DNA from: CAJWKT01 sp964465375
GTDB taxonomy: Bacteria > Pseudomonadota > Gammaproteobacteria > Steroidobacterales > Rariloculaceae
Assembly (NCBI GenBank): GCA_964465375.1
Contig: CAYXIJ010000033.1
Span: 1-19,479 of the forward strand
Length of the DNA stretch: 19,479 nucleotides
Direction: 5' to 3'
Made by a program: the position numbers and the translations under genes
Notes under the pieces: model-generated
Databases searched by the model: none
The model's input: the letters and a program-made list of their open reading frames with translations, nothing else
Told to the model about the DNA's origin: nothing
Part shown: piece by piece, positions 8,255-14,805 of the stretch
How positions within the stretch are numbered: the first letter of the stretch is position 1
Layout of the letters: each line of letters opens with the position of its first letter

Positions 8255-8626
8255 CTTCTGGCTTTCTACTTTAAGATGAATTGCTTCGCCGTGAGGCGTT
8301 GCCCGAGCCGCTCGTGCCCAGGCATCACGACGAGATTGGAGTTCCAGTTGCGAGGTCAGTCCCTTTTCTGTCACTAACTGTTCCAAGGCCCGTAACCAGC
8401 AAATGTAATAAGTTTCTTCAGTATCAGGGTGGCCGCATTTCTTTGCCAAGGCAATTTCCGCACCTAAATGATTGGCCCATTCCTTCCAATCAAAGTGCCC
8501 CCCTTCATAAAGCTTTACAGTCATACTGAAAGCCTGTGCCTGCCAAGGCGCTGAAAAAGTAGGTACCCCTTTTTTTCCAGTGAATTGTGAAATAGTTTCT
8601 GAGCCTTCAGTCCCAGATTGTGTCAT
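8240..8626 (-). CDS. nitrile hydratase accessory (activator) protein
   Basis: The 128-residue protein resembles the small P14K/NhlE-type nitrile hydratase activators. It has the family core FSAPWQAQAFSMTVKLYEGGHFDWKEW written as FSAPW, AQAF and WKEW blocks at ~24-50, then TYYICWLRALEQLV and RRDAWARAARATPHG. These proteins resemble the N-terminal half of the beta subunit and are needed to insert the metal into the alpha subunit and oxidise its cysteines. The gene is third in the operon. A TTG at 8632 would overlap the beta stop; the ATG at 8626 begins 2 nt after it, and I chose that start. No strong Shine-Dalgarno is seen, so coupling to the beta gene is likely. The stop lies inside a repeat copy, so the last few residues may be variable. 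Confidence 0.85.
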   Translation of the reverse strand: MTQSGTEGSETISQFTGKKGVPTFSAPWQAQAFSMTVKLYEGGHFDWKEWANHLGAEIALAKKCGHPDTEETYYICWLRALEQLVTEKGLTSQLELQSRRDAWARAARATPHGEAIHLKVESQKLTDI

Positions 8627-8628
8627 CT

Positions 8629-9297
8629 TCAAATGATATCCATATAGCTATCCCACAGATCCACAAGTACCTTGTCCCGCAATGATGCGTCAGGACCCCA
8701 TAACTCACGAGCCGTAAAACTCACCACGTAAACATGCTGTGGCGACTGCTCCCAATTCTGTGAATGTGTGTCGGGAAAAATGAAAACTCCATGGTCCCGC
8801 TCAATCCGGCCACACTTGCCACGCACGTATCGGGGTAATCTAGTATGGGTTGGAATATTGATGTTGCGAGTAACGATCTTATCGCCGACTTTAAATCGAG
8901 GCTTGATATTAGTCTTAACCCTTGCGCTGCGCCCCTTGCCCATTAAAGCTAGCACCTCATCGGGTGAGGCGGCCGATGGCATTTCAGTAATTTCTTTTAG
9001 CTTAATCTTTCCAGTTACCAACTCCTCCTCGGTTATGACGCCACGCTCCTTGAACAGTTTGATCAGACTCTCAAGCCAGCGCTCGTAATACGAAGCACCA
9101 AGATATCGTTCCGGCGGTTGCATGCTCTCGGTTGCCTGGCGTTTCATATCCAGATTCCAGAGGCGCAGTGGACCAGTTGCCATATTCAACGCGAACACAC
9201 GACCTTCCCACTCATAATGAAATACTGGCTCATTATCCTCCAACTCAATAGGCCCCATGTTCTGAATGCCGCCCATATCGTGAACGCCATTCATCAT
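8629..9297 (-). CDS. nthB: nitrile hydratase beta subunit
   Basis: The 222-residue beta subunit of nitrile hydratase pairs with alpha to form the active site that hydrates nitriles to amides in the cytosol. The conserved opening MNGVHDMGG is intact. Next comes the helical N-terminal domain (YYERWLESLIKLFKERGVIT). The C-terminal SH3-like barrel has FKVGDKIVTRNI, HTRLPRYVRGKCG and the family end motif VYVVSFTARELWGPDAS. Length matches typical beta subunits (~220-230). The start forms ATGATGA, overlapping the alpha stop by 4 nt; the second Met is an equally good start. The order alpha-beta-activator is as in Pseudomonas-type operons rather than the beta-alpha order of many actinobacterial cobalt enzymes. 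Confidence 0.93.
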   Translation of the reverse strand: MMNGVHDMGGIQNMGPIELEDNEPVFHYEWEGRVFALNMATGPLRLWNLDMKRQATESMQPPERYLGASYYERWLESLIKLFKERGVITEEELVTGKIKLKEITEMPSAASPDEVLALMGKGRSARVKTNIKPRFKVGDKIVTRNINIPTHTRLPRYVRGKCGRIERDHGVFIFPDTHSQNWEQSPQHVYVVSFTARELWGPDASLRDKVLVDLWDSYMDII

Positions 9298-9917
9298 TCC
9301 TTCTCCATCGTCTGCAGGAAAACCTTAGCGGTGCCTATCATTGAGTTTCGTGTTACGACCTTTGCCAGTTCGTCTTCACCCATATCTACCGCACCCTGTG
9401 GGGCTTCAGGCAATACTAAGTAGCGTATTTCTGACGTGCTGTCCCAGACCTTAACCTCCACATCCTCATGAAGCTCAAGGCCAAACTCCTTTAATACTTC
9501 ACGCGGCTCGATAACGACCCTAGCGCGGTAGGCATTAGACTTATACCAAGCCGGCGGTAGTCCCAGCACAGACCAGGGATAGCAAGAACAAAGGGTACAC
9601 ACAACCACGTTGTGCACAGCAGGGGTATTCTCAACTACAATCAGGTCTTCCCCCTGAAACCCCGTGAATCCGAGTTCTGCTATGGCACCAGAACCGTCTT
9701 TCAGCAAGCGTTCTTTATAGTTCGGATCTTTCCAAGCGCGTGCCACTACTTGGGCACCGTTCATGGGGCCCACTTTATTCTCAAAGTAGTCCACCAAGAC
9801 GTCCAGAGCAGCACGATCAACCAGCTTTTTTTCAACTAGCAAGGATTCTAAGGCCCTAACTCTGATCTCGATGGGGTCAAGTTCTGAGCCGTGATCGCTA
9901 TTATCCGAGTGTTTCAT
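9294..9917 (-). CDS. nthA: nitrile hydratase alpha subunit, cobalt type
   Basis: The ~207-residue catalytic subunit carries the metal-binding claw CTLCSC at ~107-112, set in VVVCTLCSCYPWSVLGLPPAWYK. In this family Thr in CTLC marks non-corrin cobalt enzymes, while iron enzymes have Ser, so Co(III) is expected. The second and third cysteines are normally oxidised to sulfinic and sulfenic acid. Further conserved parts are ALESLLVEKKLVD near the N-terminus and RVVIEPREVLKEFGLEL after the claw. The ATG at 9917 is preserved behind an AAGGA Shine-Dalgarno at correct spacing, so it is preferred to the in-frame TTG at 9959. It is the first gene of a three-gene minus-strand operon; no amidase follows it. 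Substrate range cannot be read from sequence. Confidence 0.95.
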   Translation of the reverse strand: MKHSDNSDHGSELDPIEIRVRALESLLVEKKLVDRAALDVLVDYFENKVGPMNGAQVVARAWKDPNYKERLLKDGSGAIAELGFTGFQGEDLIVVENTPAVHNVVVCTLCSCYPWSVLGLPPAWYKSNAYRARVVIEPREVLKEFGLELHEDVEVKVWDSTSEIRYLVLPEAPQGAVDMGEDELAKVVTRNSMIGTAKVFLQTMEKE

Positions 9918-9930
9918 GATTTTCCTTAGT

Positions 9931-9959
9931 ATTGTCAGGCGCACAGAGCCGCCCGTCAA
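9931..9959 (-). promoter_or_regulatory. weak candidate promoter of the nitrile hydratase operon
   Basis: Minus strand TTGACG (9954-9959) and GACAAT (9931-9936) are 17 nt apart. The -35 is good and the -10 modest. The predicted start would fall close to the alpha Shine-Dalgarno, an unusually short leader, so a promoter further upstream is possible. Confidence 0.25.
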
Positions 9960-10008
9960 TTCCCATACGAGCTTAGAAAAATAGCTAGTGGTAGAATGGC
10001 CCCAGGCA

Positions 10009-10057
10009 CTTGGTTAGGAATCCTACAAATAGGCTGGGACGCTTGCATCCCCCAAGC
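10009..10057 (+). promoter_or_regulatory. inverted-repeat cluster in the divergent intergenic region
   Basis: Between the divergent nitrile hydratase and symporter operons lie a CTTGG/CCAAG pair (10009-10013 with 10052-10056), an inner palindrome TAGGAATCCTA (10015-10025) and an inner GGGA/TCCC pair (10036-10039 with 10048-10051). An alternative 5-bp stem GCTTG/CAAGC (10041-10045 with 10053-10057) would compete with the outer pair. It could be an operator or an RNA leader structure. No known riboswitch class was recognised. Confidence 0.3.
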
Positions 10058-10063
10058 TAAACA

Positions 10064-10092
10064 CTTACAAAAAAAATAATTTGCCTTAAAAT
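10064..10092 (+). promoter_or_regulatory. candidate promoter giving a leaderless symporter mRNA
   Basis: CTTACA (10064-10069) and TAAAAT (10087-10092, five of six to consensus) are 17 nt apart. A normal start site 7-8 nt after the -10 would fall on or just before the ATG at 10100, and no Shine-Dalgarno precedes that ATG. Both facts fit a leaderless transcript; called by eye. Confidence 0.35.
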
Positions 10093-10099
10093 AAACACC

Positions 10100-10366
10100 A
10101 TGACTGACATTAATGCTGACAAACCCGCTTCAAATTCGTCTCATCTTATCCCTCAAACTCTCTGGGAAAAACTTTACCTGGGATGGTTCCTGATTTGCTT
10201 CCTTATGGTCTGGATCGGGACCTGGGCCGTTAACAAGCCAATAGCCGTGCTCGGCATGCCATTAGTCTACGTGTGGTGCACCAGCTGGGGCATCGTCTGG
10301 CTCGCCGGCTGCTGGTCCTTCGGCACAAAAATCGCTGCAGACGATGCCGCGATAAAGGAAGAGTAG
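10100..10366 (+). CDS. small two-helix membrane protein, symporter partner
   Basis: The 88-residue protein has a polar N-terminus of ~23 residues, two hydrophobic segments (~28-43 and ~50-72, the latter ending WLAGCWSF), and a short charged tail. It ends 3 nt before a sodium:solute symporter gene. This size, topology and position match the small companion proteins of SSS transporters (DUF3311, DUF4212 and YhdT types), which are thought to be accessory subunits. I could not assign it firmly to any one of them. The ATG has no Shine-Dalgarno; see the leaderless promoter candidate. Co-transcription with the symporter is very likely, as the symporter Shine-Dalgarno lies inside its last codons. Confidence 0.75.
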   Translation: MTDINADKPASNSSHLIPQTLWEKLYLGWFLICFLMVWIGTWAVNKPIAVLGMPLVYVWCTSWGIVWLAGCWSFGTKIAADDAAIKEE

Positions 10367-10369
10367 CCG

Positions 10370-11896
10370 ATGTTTTCAGAATCGTGGCACTACACCATCG
10401 CTATTGTCATTGCCTACTCGATGTTGATTCTCTGGGTCGGCACGGGACGCTGGGCCAAAATCGGCAAGGTTCGGATGGACGACTACTTCAAGGTCGGCCC
10501 GGGCTTTGGATTTCTTGTTCTCTATCTCGGCATCGCAGGTGGTTTTCATACCGCATTCGCGATTCCGGGCTCGATGGGCTTCTACCACTCCCACGGCGTG
10601 GCGTTCGCGGCCAACATACTGTGGACGGTCTTCACGCCGCTGGGAATGATCTATTTCATCGGCTCGCGGATTACCTGCCTCGGCCGAAAATTCAACTACA
10701 TCACTCCGGCCGACATGCTCGTCGATTATTTTGGAGAAGGAAAATTTAGAGCGTTCATAGCAATCTACACACTTTCTTGCTGCATTCCGTTGATGACCGC
10801 CAACATCGTCGGACCGGCGACACTTCTGTCCGCCGGCACGGAGAACCACATCCCCTACTGGGCCGCCCTCGCGATCATGGGCACCATGGTCGTTATCTAT
10901 GTCACGTCGAGCGGTATTCGCGGCGTGACCTGGACGACGGTTGCTCAAGCCGTCTGGATGTTTGTCGCGATCTGGGCAGCAGCCTTCTGGTGTCTGGACC
11001 TCATCGATGGCGATCTGATGGCGCTGTTTACGAGAGTTCGGGACATGGACCCGGCGATGCTGACACTGCCCGGGCCACAGGGCCTTGCAACGCCCCAGTG
11101 GTGGGCAACCTGGCCCGTATTCGGCATTGCGCTGTACTGGGCAATCCTGCCGCGCGGCTTCATGTTCTTCTACTCCGCGAAGGACGTGCAAACGACAAGG
11201 AGGATCGGCCTGACCGTCGGCTTTTATCTGATGGCTTTATATATTCCAGCCATGGTCATCGGCTTCACGGCTTACACGTACTTTCCTGAACTCAGTGGCA
11301 CGGGCGCTGACTCTTCGTTCCCGCGTCTACTTGCGGAATACGCACCCGCCTGGTTCGCGGGCATTATCGTCGCCGGCGGACTAGCAGCCGGCATGTCATC
11401 GCTCGACGCCGATACGAACGCGAACTCCGCGATGTTGACGAAAGATTTCTATGCGAGCTTCATCAAGAAGGACGCGACGGACAGGCACTACATCACTGTC
11501 GGCCGCATATTCGTCATCTTCCTTGTCGCCATCACCGTGCTGGCGGCTACCCGCAACTGGGGTCTCGTCGTCCTTATGATAGGTGTAACGGCTTCTATGA
11601 TCACGCAGCTACTGCCCGCCGTCATCGCCGTGACCGTGCCGATGAAGCGGGTCTGGTTTACGAAGGCCGGTATCACGTCCGGCATCCTCGCCGGGCTGAC
11701 TGTCGCGCTCGCAACCCGGCCGACGTTACTCGGCAGCATGCTACCGGCGGGCATCCGTTTTGATCCGTCATTCTGGGGGCTCGTTGCGAATATTCCGGTT
11801 GCACTTTTGGTTAGTCGTTTTACAAAAGAGCCTGATCCAGCTTCCGTTGCAAGAATCCGAAGCGCCCTGAATGAGGAGTTCCACAGAGGAACATAA
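10370..11896 (+). CDS. sodium:solute symporter (SSS/SLC5 family)
   Basis: The 508-residue inner-membrane protein has about 13 hydrophobic helices. The family signature is seen in GGLAAGMSSLDADTNANSAM (residues ~338-357), followed by LTKDFYASF, and in the N-terminal Na-site region YLGIAGGFHTAF. SSS proteins couple sodium entry to uptake of sugars, organic acids, amino acids or similar solutes; the substrate cannot be read here. An AAGGAAGAG Shine-Dalgarno precedes the ATG. Its base composition is clearly richer in G+C than its neighbours (41 of 60 bases at 11341-11400), with short AT-rich patches near 10727-10790 and 11221-11250, and the last ~100 nt return to neighbour-like composition. It probably imports the substrate of the downstream molybdenum hydroxylase, by position only. 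Confidence 0.9.
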   Translation: MFSESWHYTIAIVIAYSMLILWVGTGRWAKIGKVRMDDYFKVGPGFGFLVLYLGIAGGFHTAFAIPGSMGFYHSHGVAFAANILWTVFTPLGMIYFIGSRITCLGRKFNYITPADMLVDYFGEGKFRAFIAIYTLSCCIPLMTANIVGPATLLSAGTENHIPYWAALAIMGTMVVIYVTSSGIRGVTWTTVAQAVWMFVAIWAAAFWCLDLIDGDLMALFTRVRDMDPAMLTLPGPQGLATPQWWATWPVFGIALYWAILPRGFMFFYSAKDVQTTRRIGLTVGFYLMALYIPAMVIGFTAYTYFPELSGTGADSSFPRLLAEYAPAWFAGIIVAGGLAAGMSSLDADTNANSAMLTKDFYASFIKKDATDRHYITVGRIFVIFLVAITVLAATRNWGLVVLMIGVTASMITQLLPAVIAVTVPMKRVWFTKAGITSGILAGLTVALATRPTLLGSMLPAGIRFDPSFWGLVANIPVALLVSRFTKEPDPASVARIRSALNEEFHRGT

Positions 11897-11920
11897 GCGC
11901 GGCAGAACGTCCTTGTACTA

Positions 11921-11929
11921 TGCTATCAT
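11921..11929 (+). promoter_or_regulatory. candidate extended -10 promoter of the Mo-hydroxylase operon
   Basis: TGC directly followed by TATCAT (11924-11929) fits an extended -10 element in the 75-nt gap after the symporter. No good -35 lies at 11901-11906. It would start transcription near 11936, about 36 nt before the FAD-subunit start. Read-through from the symporter is also possible. Confidence 0.3.
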
Positions 11930-11971
11930 TATGGGTCATTTAGGCTAACTACCTGAATTAATGGGAAAATC

Positions 11972-12841
11972 TTGAAACCCTTAGACTACATTATTCCATC
12001 CTCAGCAGAGGAGGCAGTGGCGTTATTAGCCGAGAATGATTCCCGTGCCCGTGCACTCGCTGGTGGAACAGACTTGGTCGTAGACCTAAAACATGCCCCA
12101 GGCGATGTTGATCTGTTGGTGGATATATCCCAGTTGCCGGAATTTGGCGGTATCGAAGAAACAGAGGAAGGTCTGAGAATTGGTAGTATGGTGACTTTTT
12201 CAGAACTCATGGCATCCCCAATCGTGAACCGGATGACGCCGGAAATAGTAGCCGCATCCCACACCGTAGGTGCAGTACAAACCAGAAACCTCGGAACCAT
12301 CGGGGGCAACTTAGTGACCTGCGTACCTTCCGCAGATAGTGCACCTTCCCTGTTAGCCTTAGACGCTATTGCGACTATAGCTGGATCAGACGGTAAACGT
12401 AGCGTTCCCCTAGAGGAATTTTTCGTAGGGCCTAGGAAAACAATACTTGAACCTCACGAATTGCTTGCTGAAATATTGATCCCAAAGAAAAACCTTAGAA
12501 AACCATCGCATTTCATTAAATTCGGTCTTCGCAAAGGCCAAGCTTTGGCTCTGGTAAATGTGGCCACGGCACTGCGCTTAAACGATGACGGGGCGGTAGC
12601 TGAACCACGCATTGCATTGGGTGCCGTGGCGCCGACACCAATGTTTGCTCGAAAGGCTGAAGCTTCCCTAGACGGAAAAAAACCAGACGAAGAAAACTTA
12701 TTGGAAGCGGCACAAATTGCCGCTAGTGAAATCAAACCCATTGATGATTTTCGCGCCTCCGCGAATTACCGACGCCACTTGGTTCAAACACTGACGTATC
12801 GTGCTTTGAAGCGATCCGTTGAAATCGCCAGCGAGCAATAA
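11972..12841 (+). CDS. molybdenum hydroxylase FAD-binding (medium) subunit
   Basis: The 289-residue subunit belongs to the CoxM/XdhB family of the xanthine dehydrogenase superfamily. It binds FAD and passes electrons from the iron-sulfur subunit to an external acceptor. The two FAD loops are clear: AGGTDLVVDL at 30-39 and TIGGNLVTCVPSADSAP at 109-125. The C-terminal CO-dehydrogenase-flavoprotein-like domain follows (KFGLRKGQALALVNVA). The start is a TTG with a weak GGGA Shine-Dalgarno 5 nt upstream; no in-frame ATG lies near. A four-codon ATG mini-frame (11961-11975) overlaps the TTG and could set up re-initiation. The 2Fe-2S and Mo subunits follow in the order M-S-L. Confidence 0.92.
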   Translation: MKPLDYIIPSSAEEAVALLAENDSRARALAGGTDLVVDLKHAPGDVDLLVDISQLPEFGGIEETEEGLRIGSMVTFSELMASPIVNRMTPEIVAASHTVGAVQTRNLGTIGGNLVTCVPSADSAPSLLALDAIATIAGSDGKRSVPLEEFFVGPRKTILEPHELLAEILIPKKNLRKPSHFIKFGLRKGQALALVNVATALRLNDDGAVAEPRIALGAVAPTPMFARKAEASLDGKKPDEENLLEAAQIAASEIKPIDDFRASANYRRHLVQTLTYRALKRSVEIASEQ

Positions 12842-12856
12842 GCAGAGGTCCCGATC

Positions 12857-13336
12857 ATGATCGTAAAACTTAAGGTGAATGGAGAAATAAGATCAGCTGA
12901 CGTCCCACCAGAGACAACGCTGCTAAAGCTACTCAGGGAACATTTGAACCTCACTGGCGCAAAACTAGGATGCGATGTGGGCGACTGCGGCACATGTACG
13001 GTTATTGTGGATGGTAATTCTGTAAATTCCTGCTTGATGTTAGCGGGCAGAGCTAGTGGTCGTGAAGTAACCACCATAGAGGGGCTGGCAAGCTCGGAAC
13101 AACTGCATCCTCTCCAAGAAAAATTCGAAGAACTAGGGGCGCTGCAGTGCGGCTTCTGTGGACCTGGGATGATCATCTCAGCAAAGGCCCTTCTGGATAA
13201 AAATCCGGAACCCACCGTATTTGAGGTGAAGGACGCACTCTCTGGAAACCTTTGTCGGTGTACGGGTTATACGAAAATTATTGAAGCTATTTTGGATGCT
13301 GGCCGCATTATGGGCACAGCGGAAGCTAAATCTTGA
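12857..13336 (+). CDS. molybdenum hydroxylase 2Fe-2S (small) subunit
   Basis: The 159-residue subunit has two [2Fe-2S] clusters. The plant-ferredoxin-type site uses C39, C44, C47 and C59 (CDVGDCGTC ... SCLML). The second, helical site uses C98, C101, C133 and C135 (CGFCGPGMIISA ... LCRCTGY). It relays electrons from the molybdenum centre to FAD. Length is typical (about 155-165). The ATG lies 15 nt after the FAD-subunit stop, with an AGAGG Shine-Dalgarno. All eight cluster ligands are present, so the enzyme should be functional at this step. No Tat signal is present, so the enzyme is cytoplasmic or its export signal lies elsewhere. Confidence 0.95.
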   Translation: MIVKLKVNGEIRSADVPPETTLLKLLREHLNLTGAKLGCDVGDCGTCTVIVDGNSVNSCLMLAGRASGREVTTIEGLASSEQLHPLQEKFEELGALQCGFCGPGMIISAKALLDKNPEPTVFEVKDALSGNLCRCTGYTKIIEAILDAGRIMGTAEAKS

Positions 13337-13371
13337 TCGTCGCTCAAGCAAGTTGAAAAGAGGATAGGCAA

Positions 13372-14805
13372 ATGGCAACCAAGACTAAGGAAGTTCTCGA
13401 GAGCAAGGTCAAAGATAGCGAAACCGAAGATCCCACTGCACCGGATAATCTTAAAGTTCCTGCTAAGCCGGCTCTCAAACCAGTGGTGGTGCCGATTGAT
13501 AAGCCGGTGGTTTATCCGCTAGATCTCCCCGAGTCAGAGATCCGTTTGCGTACACCTGCAGTGGGTCAGCGTGCAACCCGCCCGGATGGACGTCTACACG
13601 GCCTAGGTCAAACCCAATACATTGATGATATGACCTTTCCTCACATGATCTTTGCCAAAATCTTGCGTAGCGAACATGCTCACGCAAAAATCTTGAGCAT
13701 TGATACCAACGAGGCGGAGGCTATGCCCGGTGTACTGGCCACTCTAACCGGTGATGAAATACCAGTTAACTCATTTGGCCCAACTTTGCAGGATCAGCCA
13801 GTACTAGCAAATGAAATCGTTCGCCATGCAGGAGACGGCATTGCTGCGGTAGCAGCACTAACAGAACAGCAGGCTTCCGACGCACTCGCCAAGATTAAAG
13901 TCAAATACAAACCCCTGCCCACCGTTTTCGATCCACTGGAAGCAATAAAGGATGATGCACCCAAGGTACACGCGCCGCACAGCAACATTTATGCAAGCAA
14001 AACAATCAAAAAAGGTGATGTTGAAAAAGCCCTAAAAGAATCGGATCAGGTCTTTCACAAACAATTTAAAACCCAGATGGTCGAACATGTGCCTCTAGAG
14101 CCCCACTCATCTGTAGCCATGTGGGACGCCAACGGTCGAGTGACTATATATTCCAGTCTTGGCAGGATTACCCTTGGGCGCGATGATCTGGCTCGAACTC
14201 TGGGCAAGCCCATGAGCAAAATCCGCCTAATCGGAACGATCGTCGGTGGTAATTTCGGTGGCAAAAATGAGATTACGACTGAACCCATTCTGGCCATGCT
14301 TTCGAAAAAAACAGGGCGGCCAGTTAAGGGAACCTTTACGCGCGGGGATGAATTTATTTCCTCAACAACCAGACATCCTTTTGTCATGGATTACACGACT
14401 GGCGTTAAAAAAGATGGTCAAATTCTTGGCCGCAAAATACGGCTAATACTCGACGGGGGTTCTTACTGCTCTTGGACATCCACCACCCTAGGGAAGGGAG
14501 GAATCCTTGCGGCGGGACCCTACAATATTGCAAACCTGCTTGTAGAAGCCCACGCTGTCTATACCAATAAGACCACTACCGGTGCCATGCGAGGATTCGG
14601 AGCGCCCCAGGTGTGCTTTGCTTATGAATCCCACATGGATGATATGGCTCACGCACTCGGAATTGATCCATTGGAAATGAGACTTCGCAATGCGTTCAAC
14701 GAGGGCTCCGTAAGCCCGACCGGACAACTCCTGCAGAGCGTGGCAATCAAGGAATCTTTGCAGCAGGCTGCTGAACGTTTTGGCTGGAAGGAGTCGACAA
14801 AATGA
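13372..14805 (+). CDS. molybdenum hydroxylase Mo-subunit, N-terminal half
   Basis: The 477-residue (~50 kDa) protein covers the first part of an XDH-family molybdopterin subunit. A Lys/Pro-rich extension occupies ~1-55, the aldehyde oxidase a/b hammerhead domain ~62-185, and the first Mo-binding domain from ~205. The glycine-rich loop VGGNFGGKNE is at 291-300 and GAMRGFGAPQ at 404-413. It ends at ERFGWKESTK, where single-chain homologues simply continue. By hand alignment with bovine xanthine dehydrogenase, Q767 corresponds to G264, E802 to N299 and R880 to K375, while the substrate-stacking Phe (F409) is kept. It is therefore probably not a xanthine or CO enzyme. An AGAGGA Shine-Dalgarno precedes the ATG. 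The next gene supplies the catalytic Glu, so this half cannot work alone. Confidence 0.9.
   Translation: MATKTKEVLESKVKDSETEDPTAPDNLKVPAKPALKPVVVPIDKPVVYPLDLPESEIRLRTPAVGQRATRPDGRLHGLGQTQYIDDMTFPHMIFAKILRSEHAHAKILSIDTNEAEAMPGVLATLTGDEIPVNSFGPTLQDQPVLANEIVRHAGDGIAAVAALTEQQASDALAKIKVKYKPLPTVFDPLEAIKDDAPKVHAPHSNIYASKTIKKGDVEKALKESDQVFHKQFKTQMVEHVPLEPHSSVAMWDANGRVTIYSSLGRITLGRDDLARTLGKPMSKIRLIGTIVGGNFGGKNEITTEPILAMLSKKTGRPVKGTFTRGDEFISSTTRHPFVMDYTTGVKKDGQILGRKIRLILDGGSYCSWTSTTLGKGGILAAGPYNIANLLVEAHAVYTNKTTTGAMRGFGAPQVCFAYESHMDDMAHALGIDPLEMRLRNAFNEGSVSPTGQLLQSVAIKESLQQAAERFGWKESTK

Noticed and set aside
8062..8274. 70-residue plus-strand frame starting at GTG in the gap before the nitrile hydratase genes
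   Set aside because: No Shine-Dalgarno, low-complexity Leu/Phe-rich translation of the pyrimidine tract, and it runs into the accessory gene on the other strand.
9918..9959. TTG at 9959 as the nitrile hydratase alpha start
   Set aside because: The ATG at 9917 has a well-spaced AAGGA Shine-Dalgarno and gives the usual length; the TTG coincides with the candidate -35.
10009..10057. Guanidine or other known riboswitch upstream of the symporter
   Set aside because: No conserved core of the classes I know was found; only inverted repeats are present.
10376..11191. Long antisense frame of 271 residues across the symporter
   Set aside because: It is the mirror of a GC-rich gene; the translation is Arg/His-rich with no family pattern, while the plus strand is a clear SSS transporter.
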